Positions 9,979 through 21,483 of a stretch of 64,000 nucleotides of DNA are shown here, in pieces. The translations under genes were made by a program, and so were the position numbers. The DNA is from Trichobilharzia szidati. Taxonomy: Eukaryota > Platyhelminthes > Trematoda > Strigeidida > Schistosomatidae. The DNA lies in the NCBI GenBank assembly GCA_944472155.2, contig OX235271.1, forward strand, positions 107,397,256-107,461,255. Direction: 5' to 3'. Below the pieces are notes generated by a model that worked only from the letters and a program-made list of their open reading frames with translations, had not been told where the DNA came from and searched no databases. Every line of letters begins with the position of its first letter. Position 1 is the stretch's first letter.

Positions 9979-12534
9979 GTGAGTGGGGATGTAACTGTTA
10001 TCACTTGAAAATGCTTTTTATCGAATCAAAGCTTCTCCCGTTTTTTGTCCACAGCACATCCTTAAGTTGTATTATGTTGGGAAAAAAAAACCTGCTAAGC
10101 TTTTCGTGCGTCATTTTGAATTGGGTGGTTGTTTCGAAAACATTCACTCTTGGTTCTCAAGTTAATCTTCTTATATTTCTGAAATTCTTTTTATCGTTTT
10201 CATCTCCATGTTCAGTTAAAAAGAAACACCACATGTGGTTATTGAATTTTTCGTTAATTGCTTAGTTAATTCAACGGGTTTACTACTTGATTTAACAGAA
10301 TATCTGTAATCTGGCTAGTTTCTCGGTTTGATTGTACTCTCTTAACTGAATGGTTTAACTACGGAGCTTTAATTTTTCTTTTGCATTGTATCTTCAGCGC
10401 TTCAGTGTGTGGTGGTGACTATTTTGGAATTCTCCAGAAATAATACAACCATCTCTCTTGATTGTCTTTGAGTGTAGTTGGTCGTTTTCAGAATTCTTCG
10501 TATCCTTGTATAAAGTTGTATTGATATCCACCGTTCCATGTTCGCCTAGTATCTGACCCTTTCTCCGTGTGATGTGTTCTTTATTGATTGATAAATCTGA
10601 TGTGTCAACATGTCTGCTAAATCAAGATTGATCGGACTAACAGGGTTCTTAGAATTCCCTGGCATTTTTTCTATTTCCACTGTTTAAAGTTATCATTTTC
10701 CGAGTCAAACTGACATCCGTAGTTGTCTACATGTATTTTTATGACGGAAGAAATGTCACGTCGTTTTGATGCTTTGTGTATGTATTTGGAAGCGAAGTTG
10801 AATTCTGTTTCTAGAAGGACTGATAAAATCTAGTGTGATACATTAAGAAGATTTACCTAAAAGTATCTAAAATGTCTAGTAATATATTAAGTGGCCAGTT
10901 CAGTAGATCTACTGAAGACACAATCAAGTCCACAGAAGTACATATCAATTTCTCAACAGACATCCACTGCCAAATTGCCTTAAAGATGTGTGTATATAAA
11001 TTGAACTGCTTTTGTAAAGCTATTAATATATGTGTAAAACTTGGCCACTGTAGTGGTATGCAATTCCATATTAATTTGTTTATTAGATATATCACACAGT
11101 GAAACTGTACTATTTACTGGATGACATTTCGAACACAATTTATTGTTCATAATCATGTCAATTATAACCACACAACTTCGAAACTTTCATTTGATAGTTT
11201 TCTTTATTCTCTCCTATTTGTCGAAGGGGTAGTAGAATTTTCCACATGTCCTAGTGGACAGGTGTTGAATCATTCCTATTACACGTGTTTGCAGTTGATT
11301 CGATAAATAAAGCTTCCGTTATCAATCTTTCCATCCAACCCACTACACTAGATGCTAAAACTGTCACCTTATCTCATCCTATTGTATGGTTGTGTGTGAT
11401 TGCATGTAGTGAGTGGTATATCTGAACTATTCTCCAGATTTCTTATCCTATTCGGGTCAACAAATGTAGATTTTGCCAGATTTTTATGCTCGGCTAGTCT
11501 GACTGTCTATCCCTGTTCTACTACCTTGACCCATGTATTTGACCTGACAGTCATTGCAGGGTAATTAGATAAACTAAATTGTTTTGTTTTAAAGGCTCCA
11601 CAGGATCTTTTAACCAGCAAAGCTTGTTTGTAATTGAGTTTATGGGTTTGAATGCCACTCTTATTCCTGTATTATTAAGAATTCTCTATAAGGTTTCTGA
11701 GGTTCCTTTGTATGGAAGTACTACTGATGATTTAATTTCCCTACTGTTGGTATTGTTATTATTATGTGTATGTCGTCATTAATAATATTATCACTATCAC
11801 TACTATTATTATTAACTTTATTTTTACATTTCCCTACATACTTTCTGATTAATTTATCAGGGTAATTATTAAATTTCAAAGCTTCTCTTATATGCCTCAC
11901 TTCATGTCTTAGATTTTTCTTGGTACTATTTATTTTTCTTTTTGCCCTATTACTTTAACATCCCACCAGTCCTATTTTTACTGATATAGGGTGGGATGAT
12001 CCGAAATCCAAATAAAGGTTTCCTGTAAACACTAGTGTTTAACTTCCGATCTTCTTTCCTTTTTACGCTACAATCTAACACTGGAAGCTCTCCTTCCTGA
12101 CTTTCCAATTCATAAGTGAATTGAATTCCCTCCACCTTCGAGTTGATTTGTTCAGAAAATTTGTTTATGCCCTGTGTTCTAATTACGGTAAATGTATCAT
12201 CTACATACTTCTTTCATAGTTTTGGAGTGGGGCTGAACGTTTCAATTGCTAAGTTTTCCCACTGATCCATGAATGTATCTGCCACAACCGGGGATATTGG
12301 TGACCCCACAGCAACTCCCTCAGTTTGTATGTATATTTTCCCCTAGAATTATAATACTGTGGAAGTCAGGCGTAGCTGCACTGCCAGTATTACGTCCTCA
12401 AGTGGCACTTTCGTTCTAAGTTCAGATTCTTGGTCAGAAATGAGTTCGTTTCTGACTACCTCGATAGCCATATTTATTGACATACGTGTATATAAACTGA
12501 CAATGTCAAAACTAACCATTTTTTCTTCATCATC

Positions 12535-12828
12535 TTATGCTAAATTATCTAATCTATGTTTTAGTTCATAAGAATTTGTTAGTCTAGATTTTGAGTGGCT
12601 TTTAAGGGGATTTAATACCATAGCTAAATATTTAGACAATTCATAGGTAGGTGAATTTCTAAAATCAGCTATAGGTCCAATAAGATATCCTGACTTACGA
12701 ATTTTAACAACACCATACATCCTACTGGGTTTATTAGTTTTCAGCATTAAATTAAACCATTTAGACTCACCGAGAAACAGCTTCATTCGGCATATAAGGT
12801 CCTGTGTGGATTTTTTAATCTTACTCAT
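12535..12828 (-). pseudogene. PLE reverse transcriptase fragment
   Basis: A 97-codon open piece aligns with residues around SKWFNLMPKTYNASRMYG and DFRNTPTYELSKHLA of the RT ORF at 53212-54760. It belongs to the P1-family element of this intron. Flanking segments continue the homology in other frames, so this is an inactivated copy. Confidence 0.8.
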
Positions 12829-13567
12829 GAAAGTGTCTATTGATTTCCTAATTTCCTAATATGGTCCCGTTTGTATGCGGGTATTCACCTTCTCCAAATA
12901 GTCTGATCTATCTGATATTAGTGTTGCATTTCCTTTGTCTGATCTAGTGATTACTACGTCCTTGTTATTCCTAAGGTGATTTAGGTCTTCTATTTCTGGT
13001 TTTGTCAGGTTAGGCTTTCCTCTTTATTGTCGTTTTAATGTCAGTGCACATTGTGTCTGTACTTCATCTTCCGTTATTTTGTCTATCCCACTCAATGCTA
13101 TTTCTATTTTAGGGATGACATCCTCAAGTTTCAACTTGTCTACCACTATAATGAAATTTAGTTCTTTTTTCTAACACACTGATTTCCGTCGGACTGTTTC
13201 ACTGTGTGACAATATCTAATGAACAAATTAATACGGAATATATATGTAGTTTACTTCAAATAATGAAAGTTGCATTCTGGTCTATTATGAATCTATATCA
13301 ATTACAAACAAGCTTTGTCGGTTAAAGGATCATGTGGAGCCAATAAAACAAAATAATTTAGTTTATCTAATTACCCTGCGATGACTGTCAGGTCAAATAC
13401 ATGGGTCAAGGTAGTAGAACAGGGATAGACAGTCAGACTAGCCGAGCATAAAAATCTGGCAAAATCTACATTTGTTGACCCGAATAGGATAAGAAATCTG
13501 GAGAATAGTTCAGATATACCACTCACTACATGCAATCACACACAACCACACAATAGGATGAGATAAG

Positions 13568-13777
13568 ATGACAGTTTTAAAATCTAATGTAACAGGGTGG
13601 AGGGAGAGATTGATAACGGAAGCTTTATTTATCGAATCAGCTGCAAATACGTGTAATAGGAATGATTCAACACCTGTCCACTCGGACATGTGGAAAATTC
13701 TGCTACCCCTACGACGAATAGGAAAGAATAAAGAAAACTATAAAATGAGAGTTTCGAAGTTGTGTGGTTATAATTGA
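13568..13777 (+). pseudogene. PLE GIY-YIG endonuclease C-terminal fragment, in inverted arm
   Basis: 69 codons (VLKSNVTGWRERLITEALF, NTCNRNDS, WKILLP) match the end of the endonuclease at 52566-53243. The piece is in the opposite orientation to the RT of the same element because it lies in the inverted arm. The left arm (11121-11330) holds the mirror copy on the minus strand. Confidence 0.8.
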
Positions 13778-14720
13778 TATGATTATGAACAATAAATTGT
13801 GTTCGAAATGTCATCCAGTAAATAGTACAGTTTCACTGTGTAATATATCTAGTAAACAAATTAATATGGGATTTTGTGGAGCTAGTTATGTAAGCCGTAC
13901 TTCGAATAATTTATCTTTATATACTCTTGAATATGTGCCAGTTTTTCTTGGGTAATATCAATACATAAGTAGTGTCCTTCTATCATGTTATGTTGGATAG
14001 TGAGCGCCATATCACAAAGTAGAGGCGTATGTAGTTATATGCCATGTGCTGAACACTGCCTAAAAGTAGACGATCATATATGCAATCCATTGTTTAAAGC
14101 TTTAGGATTCAATGAGAATAAACCTAATCTATGCCTCGGAAAAATATATTCAACCTCTCGTTACATTTACGTATCAAGTCATCATTGACGTAATTATCTC
14201 ATATGTTCATGTGTACCAAATCGCTCTACATTTTAACAGTATGCTCTCTACCTTTCTCACTTCTTTTTACCCAGTTTACATCACATCGTTATTATTGTTA
14301 TTTGTCGTTCTGTAAATTTACGTTAAACTTATTCTATTTGTTCATTGTCTTCGCATTGTCTCCCATCCCACCGACAATAACTCACCCCATGTAACTTAAG
14401 CTGTAAATCCCAGAAACACATCACTTAGTCATTTGTCTCATGTCTTCATTGACTGTATTTTTCTCATACAATTGAATCCCATGTCAAACTAAGATTCCAT
14501 GTTTTAATTCGATCGCATTTTATTTTTTCTGATTTAATTATAATTCCGTCTTTACTGGGTTACTGTATGATTCCATGTTTGGATTCATAACCGGAAAGTA
14601 TAATGGAAGAATTTATTTTGAACTGTTAGCTGCTCAAACTTTTTTGTTGTAAATGTCTAAAGGGAGTTTTTAAATTATCTCAGAGATTTGAAATAAACTG
14701 AAATTACTTTTTCGCATGTT

Positions 14721-14732
14721 GGGGGGGGGGGG
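14721..14732 (+). repeat. Poly-G run, 12 bases
   Basis: An uninterrupted run of 12 G inside intron E/F. It is notable in AT-rich DNA and may be length-variable or a sequencing-error hotspot. Confidence 0.9.
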
Positions 14733-14887
14733 TATATCCACTTTTTTTACTCTTAGTTGCTTGATTGCTGGTCTGATTTCAGTTAATTTGCCGAGAAGTA
14801 ATATTTGTGAAACTGTATTTGTAAGATTAAATATACTTTATAAATGACCTAATGTGTGTATTGTTCTATTTTGCTCGAATACCTCAG

Positions 14888-15266
14888 TCCTCGGGAATAT
14901 GACTTGACACGACTTATAGAAGCTTGTGAACAACAACATCCTCTTAATATGCTAGAGGATTCCTCTGTTCAATTAATCAAGAGACTCATCAATCAGTCAA
15001 CAGCTTGGCACCAGTCAGCTCGTGATACAATTAACCTGCTGTGTAATTTAATCCTAACGAATGCCACTCGAAGCATTTCTACTACATTTTGTGTATCAGA
15101 CCATTTAACCAGCGCTGGTTTCAGTTCAGATTACATTCCGAAGAATTTTCACCTATTGTCAACAGATGATCAAGCTTTACTCCTTCTTGATTATACATTG
15201 GAGAAATTACGAAGTGAATTCCCCTTGTATGTTTATCGTATTGCTGAATGGAATTCCCTCGATCTC
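14888..15266 (+). CDS. KDM5: KDM5 exon F: PLU-1-like region
   Basis: It encodes the last base of Asn542 and residues 543-668 (PREYDLTRLIEACEQQHPLNM onward), ending Ser-Leu-Asp-Leu at a GTAAGT donor at 15267. The content is mostly amphipathic helix, as expected for the coiled PLU-1 segment that follows the zinc finger in KDM5. Only the phase-2 reading is open; phase 0 hits a stop within five codons. Individual residues cannot be aligned to human KDM5 by eye. Confidence 0.87.
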
Positions 15267-15865
15267 GTAAGTTTGTGTTATCAGTTACTGGTGCTTCCTT
15301 TATTATAAATAGTTAGTTTGTTTAATAAGTGATTTAATTGAGACAAAAGTTTGTTTGAATAAAGAGTGAACGAGCATATTGGCAGGATCATGCGAGCTTG
15401 TTTTATTTCTTGGATTCTCTTCAACTGCGTACATCTTAAATAAATCAATTATAAGTTTCAAAACTTCTGAACATACCTTTTACAATGACTTCAAGTTATA
15501 GATAGGAAGTATGGGCAACATAATTTCAAAGATGATGTAAGTAGACAATTATTCAGCGTTAAAAGAGTAACTATTTATTTAAGTAATTAGACATAGGGGT
15601 GGAGTTCAGATTTCTCTTGGAAACAAGGATGGACTAGAGACAAAATCCAAGATAGAACAACCAAGTGAATTTATAAATATTATGGTTGAGAGTTCAGGAG
15701 AGTGGGGGTGAATAGTGAAGTGAAATTACAAAATAGATAAAATAATTTAATGTATTAGATTTGGGAACTTAATAGTGAGTTCAACTCAGTAAATGAAAAT
15801 CAAAATTAAGTGGGCTGTTATGCAACAGGACAAAACACAAAAGCACATGAACAAAACAGTTATGG

Positions 15866-16075
15866 TTACCAGGGTAGTGAGAGGTTATTCACACTCTCGT
15901 TCTGTATGCATAGGTTGAGTCGAAGTCTTTTGAAGGCGATGGCTTCTGCGAACCGAAGTAACCATGCTTTTCTTTGTGTATTGATTATTTTGAAAGCCTG
16001 AATAATTTCTACTGTATGTCCTGTGTCAATTAGGTATCTGGCAATTGTGCTTGAGAATACTTTGCTGTCTTTCAA
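15866..16075 (-). pseudogene. PLE GIY-YIG endonuclease C-terminal fragment
   Basis: 69 codons ending LCIQNESVNNLSLPW and a stop. The motif LxDTGHTVExxxAFKIIN followed by LLRFAEAIAFKR is a recurring C-terminal signature of the schistosome PLE endonucleases in this window (compare 27698, 28345, 36400). Confidence 0.8.
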
Positions 16076-16201
16076 ATTGAGACTTTTAGGGATATGCTTG
16101 GAGAATCTAGTAGACGCTCTCCTCTCAGTTCTTCCTATGTACTTGCTGCCGCAAGTGCAGATGAATTGGTAAATGCAGTTGGAGTTGACATGAGCATGAT
16201 A

Positions 16202-16759
16202 CTAATCTACTTTTGATTGGATTAACGTACATACTCTGTTGTAAAGTGGAATGATTCTGGCTGTGGTAAATGTTATTTCCAATGCACCATTAACTTTGTT
16301 TTCCGTTCTTAGGGATACTTCTTCGTCTTTATATGCCAGACAGACAAAAACGGGTTTCCTTTCAACTACTTCGGGTTTCTGTCTAGGTGGTTTTTCCTTC
16401 CCATATTTTGATATGATCTTCCTAGTGCATCCATTTTCGATAAGGTTCTTTTCCATAACTCCGAGTTCCTCTTCCATCTTATCTTCTGAACACAACACCT
16501 TAGTTCTTCTGAATAGCGTTTTCACCAGGTTCCGTTTGTAGTCGATCAGGCAAAAGCTGTGATAATTCAGGTATTGGCCAGTCCAAGTTTCTTTCCTGTA
16601 GATGGATTTTTCAATCGTCCCATCATTTCTTCTTTTTATGTTGAGATCTAGGAAATGGAACTGATTGTCACGTTCATGGTTCATTGAAAATGCTTTGTGT
16701 GAACATGAGCTGCATTGAGCTTTTCGAACAACGTAGATGCATGATCCATACTGTTGCAA
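16202..16759 (-). pseudogene. PLE RT-endonuclease connector ORF fragment
   Basis: 185 codons open on the minus strand. It includes HFLDLNIKRRNDGTIEKSIY (the end of a PLE RT: leucine-aspartate, then the hydrophobic-basic block) and a lysine-rich connector. The YRKETWTGQYLNYHS pattern matches the segment RKPTHSNRYLDFNSSHP of the P1 RT at 53.4 kb. No GIY-YIG motif falls within this frame. Confidence 0.75.
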
Positions 16760-17449
16760 ACCACAAACGTGTTGCCAACATACTTGCAGTAATAGGTGGT
16801 TCTCTCTATTTTTATAACAATGTTTATTGCGTTATCCAAAAACTGAAGTTGTCGAAAGAATTTTCAATGTTAGTATTATTCTTGTAATTAATGTACTATT
16901 TAGTATATTCCCAGTGTTACTGATGTCCGTTTTGGTTTTCCTTACCCCTTTATATGACGAGACTGTTTTGTCAACAGTTCATGAATACTGTCCAGTTTTT
17001 CTATAAAAGACTAGAGAAATTTTTTCTTTAAAAAATTCCTCGTCAGTTTTACCTATTGATACCAACAAAAGAATTAGTCAAAAACACTATGTATAATTCA
17101 GGACTAAATTTAGTCTACCAGATATTCAAGACAGTTTATAAGTGGAAAAGTAATTTGTTACTTGAGAAGCAATTAATATACTCTTAATATGTTTGCAACA
17201 ACAGTGGCTTCCATTGTTATCCATATAATGCAGTGGGAATTTTCTGTTGCTTAGACTACTTCCCCCCTAGTTACACCAAAAAGGTGTATCCCACTTCTAT
17301 CCCAAAATAAATGAATCTTCATGATTCTGAATGTTACAGATTTTGTTTCTCGCTAATTCCTATTTGAATGCAGTAATTGCTGCAAACTCTTTTGGGTCTG
17401 CTATATACTACTTTTCATTTATTATTTTACTTCATTTTATTTTTCTTAG

Positions 17450-17844
17450 CTACGACATGCACTTAGATGGTTGTGCATTTATAATCGTTATGATAACAAG
17501 ACAAAGTGTTTGTACTGGTCATTACCTCGACTTCGATATTATTTAGCTCTTGGTGAAGAAATTATCTCACGGTTAACAGCTGCTACTTCAAGTAGCCAAA
17601 AATCTCATTCTAAAGGACCTCTTTCAACCGCATCATCAGGAATATTAACTGGTCGACAAAATCAATCGATGTCACCGTCTTCAAACAGTGGTACAAATGT
17701 TGCGGTTGGTACAGATACTGCTTTAATTCAAATCCTGAGATTTATACTCGCTCGAATGCATACTTCTGTAGGAATATTAACTCAAATGAGTGTAAAAGCT
17801 GAAACTTTGATAGGCACCTTAAGTGAAGCTCTTAATAGCACAAT
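17450..17844 (+). CDS. KDM5: KDM5 exon G: PLU-1-like region
   Basis: It encodes residues 669-799 and two bases of Met800. It opens LRHALRWLCIYNRYDNK after an AG acceptor at 17448-17449 and continues with LPRLRYYLALGEEIISRL. A Ser/Gly/Asn-rich low-complexity loop of about 50 residues follows, then another helix (LIQILRFILARMHTSVGIL). The donor is GTAAGT at 17845. The helix-loop-helix character suits the PLU-1 region; the loop looks lineage-specific. Confidence 0.88.
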
Positions 17845-17934
17845 GTAAGTTGTTTTAATTCTCCTTGTAATAACTTTTTTTTCATAGTTGATTGTGTTTT
17901 TGATATGTATTCTTCACTATCTACATTACTGACA

Positions 17935-18830
17935 AACGAAACTATGTGCAGACATTGTTTAGAAGAGTTCAAACACATCGTAGCAGTCCAGAATTGAAAA
18001 GAATGGAAGAAAAATACCTACAAACGGTCTTCAAAAAGAATGTTTATCCACAAAATTTCATCAAAAAGTGTTTAAAGTCGAATTAAAACACCAACAAGAA
18101 ACCATCATCAAAGACCACAAGAAAATTCATCCTACCATACATGAGAAATATCTCTGAAATAACAGCTAGAATACTGAAACCGTTTGATATAGATATAGCA
18201 CACAAGCCAGTCAAATCTCTGAATTCGATATTATGCAAACCGAAAGATCCAACAGAAAAAGGAGCTAAAATAAATACCATTTACAAAATAAATTGTATGA
18301 ACTGTAACAGGCATTACATCGGCCAAAGTGGGCGTCCCCTTCGAATTAGAATCCAAGAACACAAATCAGCCGTGAAAAGACACGATACATATTCTTCAGT
18401 ATCAATGCATATAGACAATTATGGACATCAATTTGATTGGGATAATGTCAAAATCTTATACAGAGGAAACACCGAAAGTGCCAGGGCATTCCTAGAAGCC
18501 TGGTACTCAAACGAAAATGCAATTAACAAACACGTTAATATAGACGAAATATACCAACTAATAAAAAGTAAACCAGGTGACCAGAAAGCTTAAAATCCAA
18601 GTCAATAGAAAATAGTCAATACATATGTAAAGATGGTTACCGGGAGACGCAATTATATCACTCATGAAGAAATTTAAATCATTTCACTTTATGCTAAATA
18701 TTGTGATGAAGATGTTGTCCAGAAGGATGACTAAATCTCCGCAACCAAACCAACCAGCTCAGAGAACACTGTTATTTGCAAATCATCCACCTGAGCTACA
18801 AATCTTCTCTATTACTTATTGTTATGTATT
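17935..18830 (+). mobile_element. Penelope-like element 3' end (family P3)
   Basis: The coding part (17990-18593) is followed by a tail (AGAAGATTTGTAGCTCAGGTGG when read from the far end) shared with copies at 26230-26950, 45568-46680 and 58161-58481. It is sense to the host gene but lies fully within the intron. No TSD was found. Confidence 0.85.
18141..18593 (+). pseudogene. PLE GIY-YIG endonuclease domain (family P3)
   Basis: 150 codons. TIYKINCMNCNRHYIGQSGR contains the two halves of the GIY-YIG motif (IYK and YIG), then the RIRIQEHK block with the conserved Arg and His, and FLEAWYSNENAINKH with the catalytic Glu region. The CxxC between the halves is the zinc-like linker common in PLE endonucleases. 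The upstream RT is absent, so this is a 5'-truncated copy. Confidence 0.88.
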
Positions 18831-19098
18831 TGTACAGTTTCTTAGAGAGTTAAGGGCATTAAATGTTTGTCTGTAATTAGAAAATATCAATATTTTGTAG
18901 CATCGGTATCCAAGGGTAACAGAAAGAGAAAAGCTAAGGTGGGGTGAATAAATCGCATAAAGTGAATACTGAAGATATTCAAAAATATCTTTGAATATAT
19001 CTCACTCGGGATATTATACTTTTGTTATTTGTTTCTTTCTTAATTAGCATCATAAAACTATTGATTCTTACTAATTCTAGCTAATTCTTTAAACACAG

Positions 19099-19387
19099 GC
19101 CTTCTGCATGTCAAGAAATCGAGGATATTCTGTGTCAATTCAAAGACCTTGGAATCGATCATTTTACAGCTGTTAACCGACAAGTCATATCACCAGATGA
19201 TGAACGTCAACTTATCGAAGCACTAGATGAACGTTCATTCAGTCATATTGTTAGTATTCAGCTTGTTGCTGTATCCGAAGATGTTATGCAAATAAAAAGT
19301 TTATTGAAACGACGTGTTGATGATGTTCTTAACTTTTGTACACGAGACAAGTGTAGTCCATCTATCAAGCATCCAAATTTAACTGAA
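19099..19387 (+). CDS. KDM5: KDM5 exon H: PLU-1-like region
   Basis: It encodes the last base of Met800 and residues 801-896 (PSACQEIEDILCQFKDLGID onward), ending Asn-Leu-Thr-Glu at a GTTAGT donor at 19388. It joins in phase with exons G and I. Predicted character is helical with charged faces (KSLLKRRVDDVLNFCTRDK). There is no domain I recognise by name. Confidence 0.86.
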
Positions 19388-19458
19388 GTTAGTTCACTAG
19401 TTTTTGTGTTATTATTTTTAAAAAATGTATCCCGGTGTACATATTTCTGTCCCTTTTT

Positions 19459-19887
19459 TTATTTATTATTTATTTAAACGCAGAAAAACTTGGTACAATG
19501 TGGAACCAAGAAAGATGCGCCACACTTGTGTGAGGGCTGAGATACTGCCCGGGCGCCCAGACCGAAGCAGGTGGTTTTCCTAAGGGACCACCCCCCGAGC
19601 CTTTGACTTGGAGTCTAATCCGCAAGGCAGCGGAGCAGCGTCAGGAGCTGCGTTCCCATGGTTGCCGGTGACCCATATGGGTTCATACACCATTTGATCC
19701 GATTGAATTATGGAGCCCATGTACCCCATGGTAACTGCTTTTAGTCTAACCGCTATCCAAACAACCTTCCTGACATGGTAGCACCTGCAGGGACATGAGT
19801 CCCAGCCAGTTTAGCTTGTTGGGTCACTGCGGTATTCAAGCCCGACCACCACGGCAAGGTAGCAGTTATCGGTCGGGTTCCTTTTTA
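19459..19887 (-). mobile_element. GC-rich non-autonomous retroposon with 13-bp TSD
   Basis: TCTGTCCCTTTTT at 19446-19458 recurs exactly at 19888-19900. The 429-bp insert is far more GC-rich than its surroundings. On the minus strand it begins AAAAAGGAACCCGACCG and ends in an (AATAAAT)n-like tail, so it is a retroposon in antisense orientation. It contains no ORF of note. It might be an internally deleted LINE that keeps the 5' UTR and a 3' tail; I cannot assign a family. Confidence 0.8.
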
Positions 19888-20727
19888 TCTGTCCCTTTTT
19901 AGTTTACAGTATATATAAATTATATAGCTTCTTGTGGCCTTAATATTTACTAACTTATTTACTCAAACACAGAATTTTCTCCTACGTTAAGAGCTTAAGT
20001 AGATTTCGGCTTATTTTATTCGGTGACAAAGTAAACTAAGCTGAAACGAGAAAAAGTAAGGTTTCTTTTGCTGACATTAATATTACCATTGCTTTCAATC
20101 AAGGTGACAGGTGTTTATAGCTGGCTTATCGATTTATTCGTTAAGCAAAGGGATTGGTTGTACCCCGTGGGTAGCTCGGATGTTGACAGATATTCAAAAA
20201 GTGAAATATCCAAAATGTTTATTTCTTAAGTAGTAGTGTTTGATTAGAACAAGCGATAAAGAAAAGTAATGCTCTTGCATGTTTTCAAAAGCAGATAATA
20301 GGCTATATTATTGAACTTCAGTTTAGTAACACAAGTAGAGAAATTAATTAGTTACTTGACGACTTAGTAAGACCTAAGAAGCACGCATATACATACATCA
20401 GAACTGCAATAGCTAGGTAAATTGGAAATTCAACGAAAAACGAATAAAGGTACATTTAGAAAAGATAAGAGTACTTTTGTTGGGATAATATGACATGAAG
20501 ATGAAACTAGAGTGCATCACGAGTTTCAATATTTACACACACACACACGCTCTCTCTGTCTTGGAATATCCTCCAAGTCAGTGTAGCCACAGATTTAGTT
20601 TGATTCTTAAGCATTATATTGTCATCCGATATTGGACTTTCCAGAGAATCGACTTCGGTTAAAAGTATCACCAGACTTTTCTCTTTCATAATTCAACTAG
20701 AATTCGGGTGTAGTAGGCTAGCTGGAT

Positions 20728-20961
20728 GGTGCGTCGGTGGCACAGTGGTTAGGACACTCGCCGACCATGCACATGGTCCGGGGTTCGATCCCCGACCGAC
20801 GCACTCCTTTACCTCGCCAAACCAGTAATAAAAAGTCGGTAAAGAGGAAAGGTTGGGCATGAGGCTAGCAACTTCATCCTGTAAAAATAAACACTGCTAC
20901 AGAAACTTCAAGCCACTAGCTTGAAGCCCTATGCTCCACTGGGAACATGAAGGAAAAAATA
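20728..20961 (+). mobile_element. tRNA-derived SINE family B1, 13-bp TSD
   Basis: AGGCTAGCTGGAT at 20715-20727 recurs at 20962-20974. The head is tRNA-like: box A GTGGCACAGTGG near 20735, box B GGGGTTCGATCCCC near 20780, closed by a GTGCGTCGG/CCGACGCAC acceptor-like stem. The tail (TTGAAGCCCTATG, then CCACTGGGAAC) is the same as the 3' end of the RTE elements of this window, which probably supply its RT. It is a full-length copy of 234 bp. Confidence 0.92.
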
Positions 20962-21483
20962 AGGCTAGCTGGATACCTGCAAATGATGATGGTTAATTCA
21001 CGTTGTTTTAAGTGTGACTTCAACAACCTTTATTTTTGCTGTCACTAACTGACCATATAATTACAGTACATCGAGAAAAATTTCTTACTGTTTCATAATT
21101 ACAGGTATATAGTTGTGTTTTTTAATTAATGGCCTTATAACTTCTTTTCTTTGCGCACGACACTACAACATTTGTATGTAAATGATTACTGTGAAGTATT
21201 CTTTGTTAGTGGTCCTGACACTGATAATTTATATTGACAGAACTTTGGCGAAATATATTTTTATGTTAAGCTGTGCAACATGAGGCACAACATAAACTAC
21301 TATGTTACCCATTACTTTGAACTAAATGAATCATATATTTATATAAATTTTGTTCAACTAATACATTTGTTTCCATATTGTTCATTTCCTTATTTGTAGC
21401 TTAGTGTACTTTCACTTTTGTATCTTTTCTGTTTGGTAAATTGCTAATGTTTTCGTTGTCTCTCTTTCTCATGTCCACTTTAG

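Larger units (their letters stand above)
11035..13870 (-). mobile_element. Penelope-like element (family P1) with inverted 3' fragment
   Basis: The minus strand carries decayed PLE reverse transcriptase pieces: at 12828-12535 a block with GESKWFNLM, SRMYG, ADFRNSPTYELSKYLA, and at 12135-11950 a block with ELPVLDCSVKR. These match the better copy at 53.2-54.7 kb. The terminal segment at about 11064-11575 recurs inverted at about 13370-13868. The right arm encodes a GIY-YIG C-terminal part (WRERLITEALFIES, NTCNRND). Both outer ends are thus the same terminus. Stops and frameshifts make it non-functional. Confidence 0.85.
9979..14887 (+). other. Intron E/F, 4.9 kb, with one PLE
   Basis: This is the longest intron. 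Positions 11035-13870 are a Penelope-like element (own entry). The stretches 9979-11034 and 13871-14887 have no element I recognise, apart from a 12-base G run at 14721-14732. Confidence 0.75.
15840..16890 (-). mobile_element. Penelope-like element 3' half (family P2)
   Basis: On the minus strand, 16890-16690 carries the end of an RT (NAINIVIKIERTTYYCKYVG type). Next is a connector (KMEEELGVMEKNLIENG, SKYGKEKP) at 16759-16202, and the GIY-YIG C-terminus (STIARYLIDTGHTVEIIQAF, ending LSLPW and a stop) at 16075-15866. The order RT, connector, endonuclease is that of PLEs. The frame is interrupted between the last two blocks. Confidence 0.85.
15267..17449 (+). other. Intron F/G with a PLE 3' half
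   Basis: A 2183-bp intron. Positions 15840-16890 are an antisense PLE fragment (own entry). I see nothing recognisable in 15267-15840 or 16890-17449. Confidence 0.7.
17845..19098 (+). other. Intron G/H containing a PLE endonuclease
   Basis: A 1254-bp intron. Positions 17935-18830 are a sense-oriented PLE fragment. The last 260 bp have no recognisable feature. Confidence 0.7.
19388..21483 (+). other. Intron H/I with two retroposons
   Basis: It holds a GC-rich retroposon (19459-19887) and a tRNA-derived one (20728-20961), each flanked by a TSD. The stretch 19900-20714 and the last 500 bp have no feature I recognise, apart from a short (CA)n tract near 20534. Confidence 0.75.

Noticed and set aside
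9948..10265. 105-codon open frame after exon E
   Set aside because: Hydrophobic, low-information translation of an AT-rich intron; no start context, splice logic or motif.
20728..20800. Possible functional tRNA gene
   Set aside because: A and B boxes are good, but the segment is followed by a SINE tail and TSD and recurs in the window; it is a SINE head.
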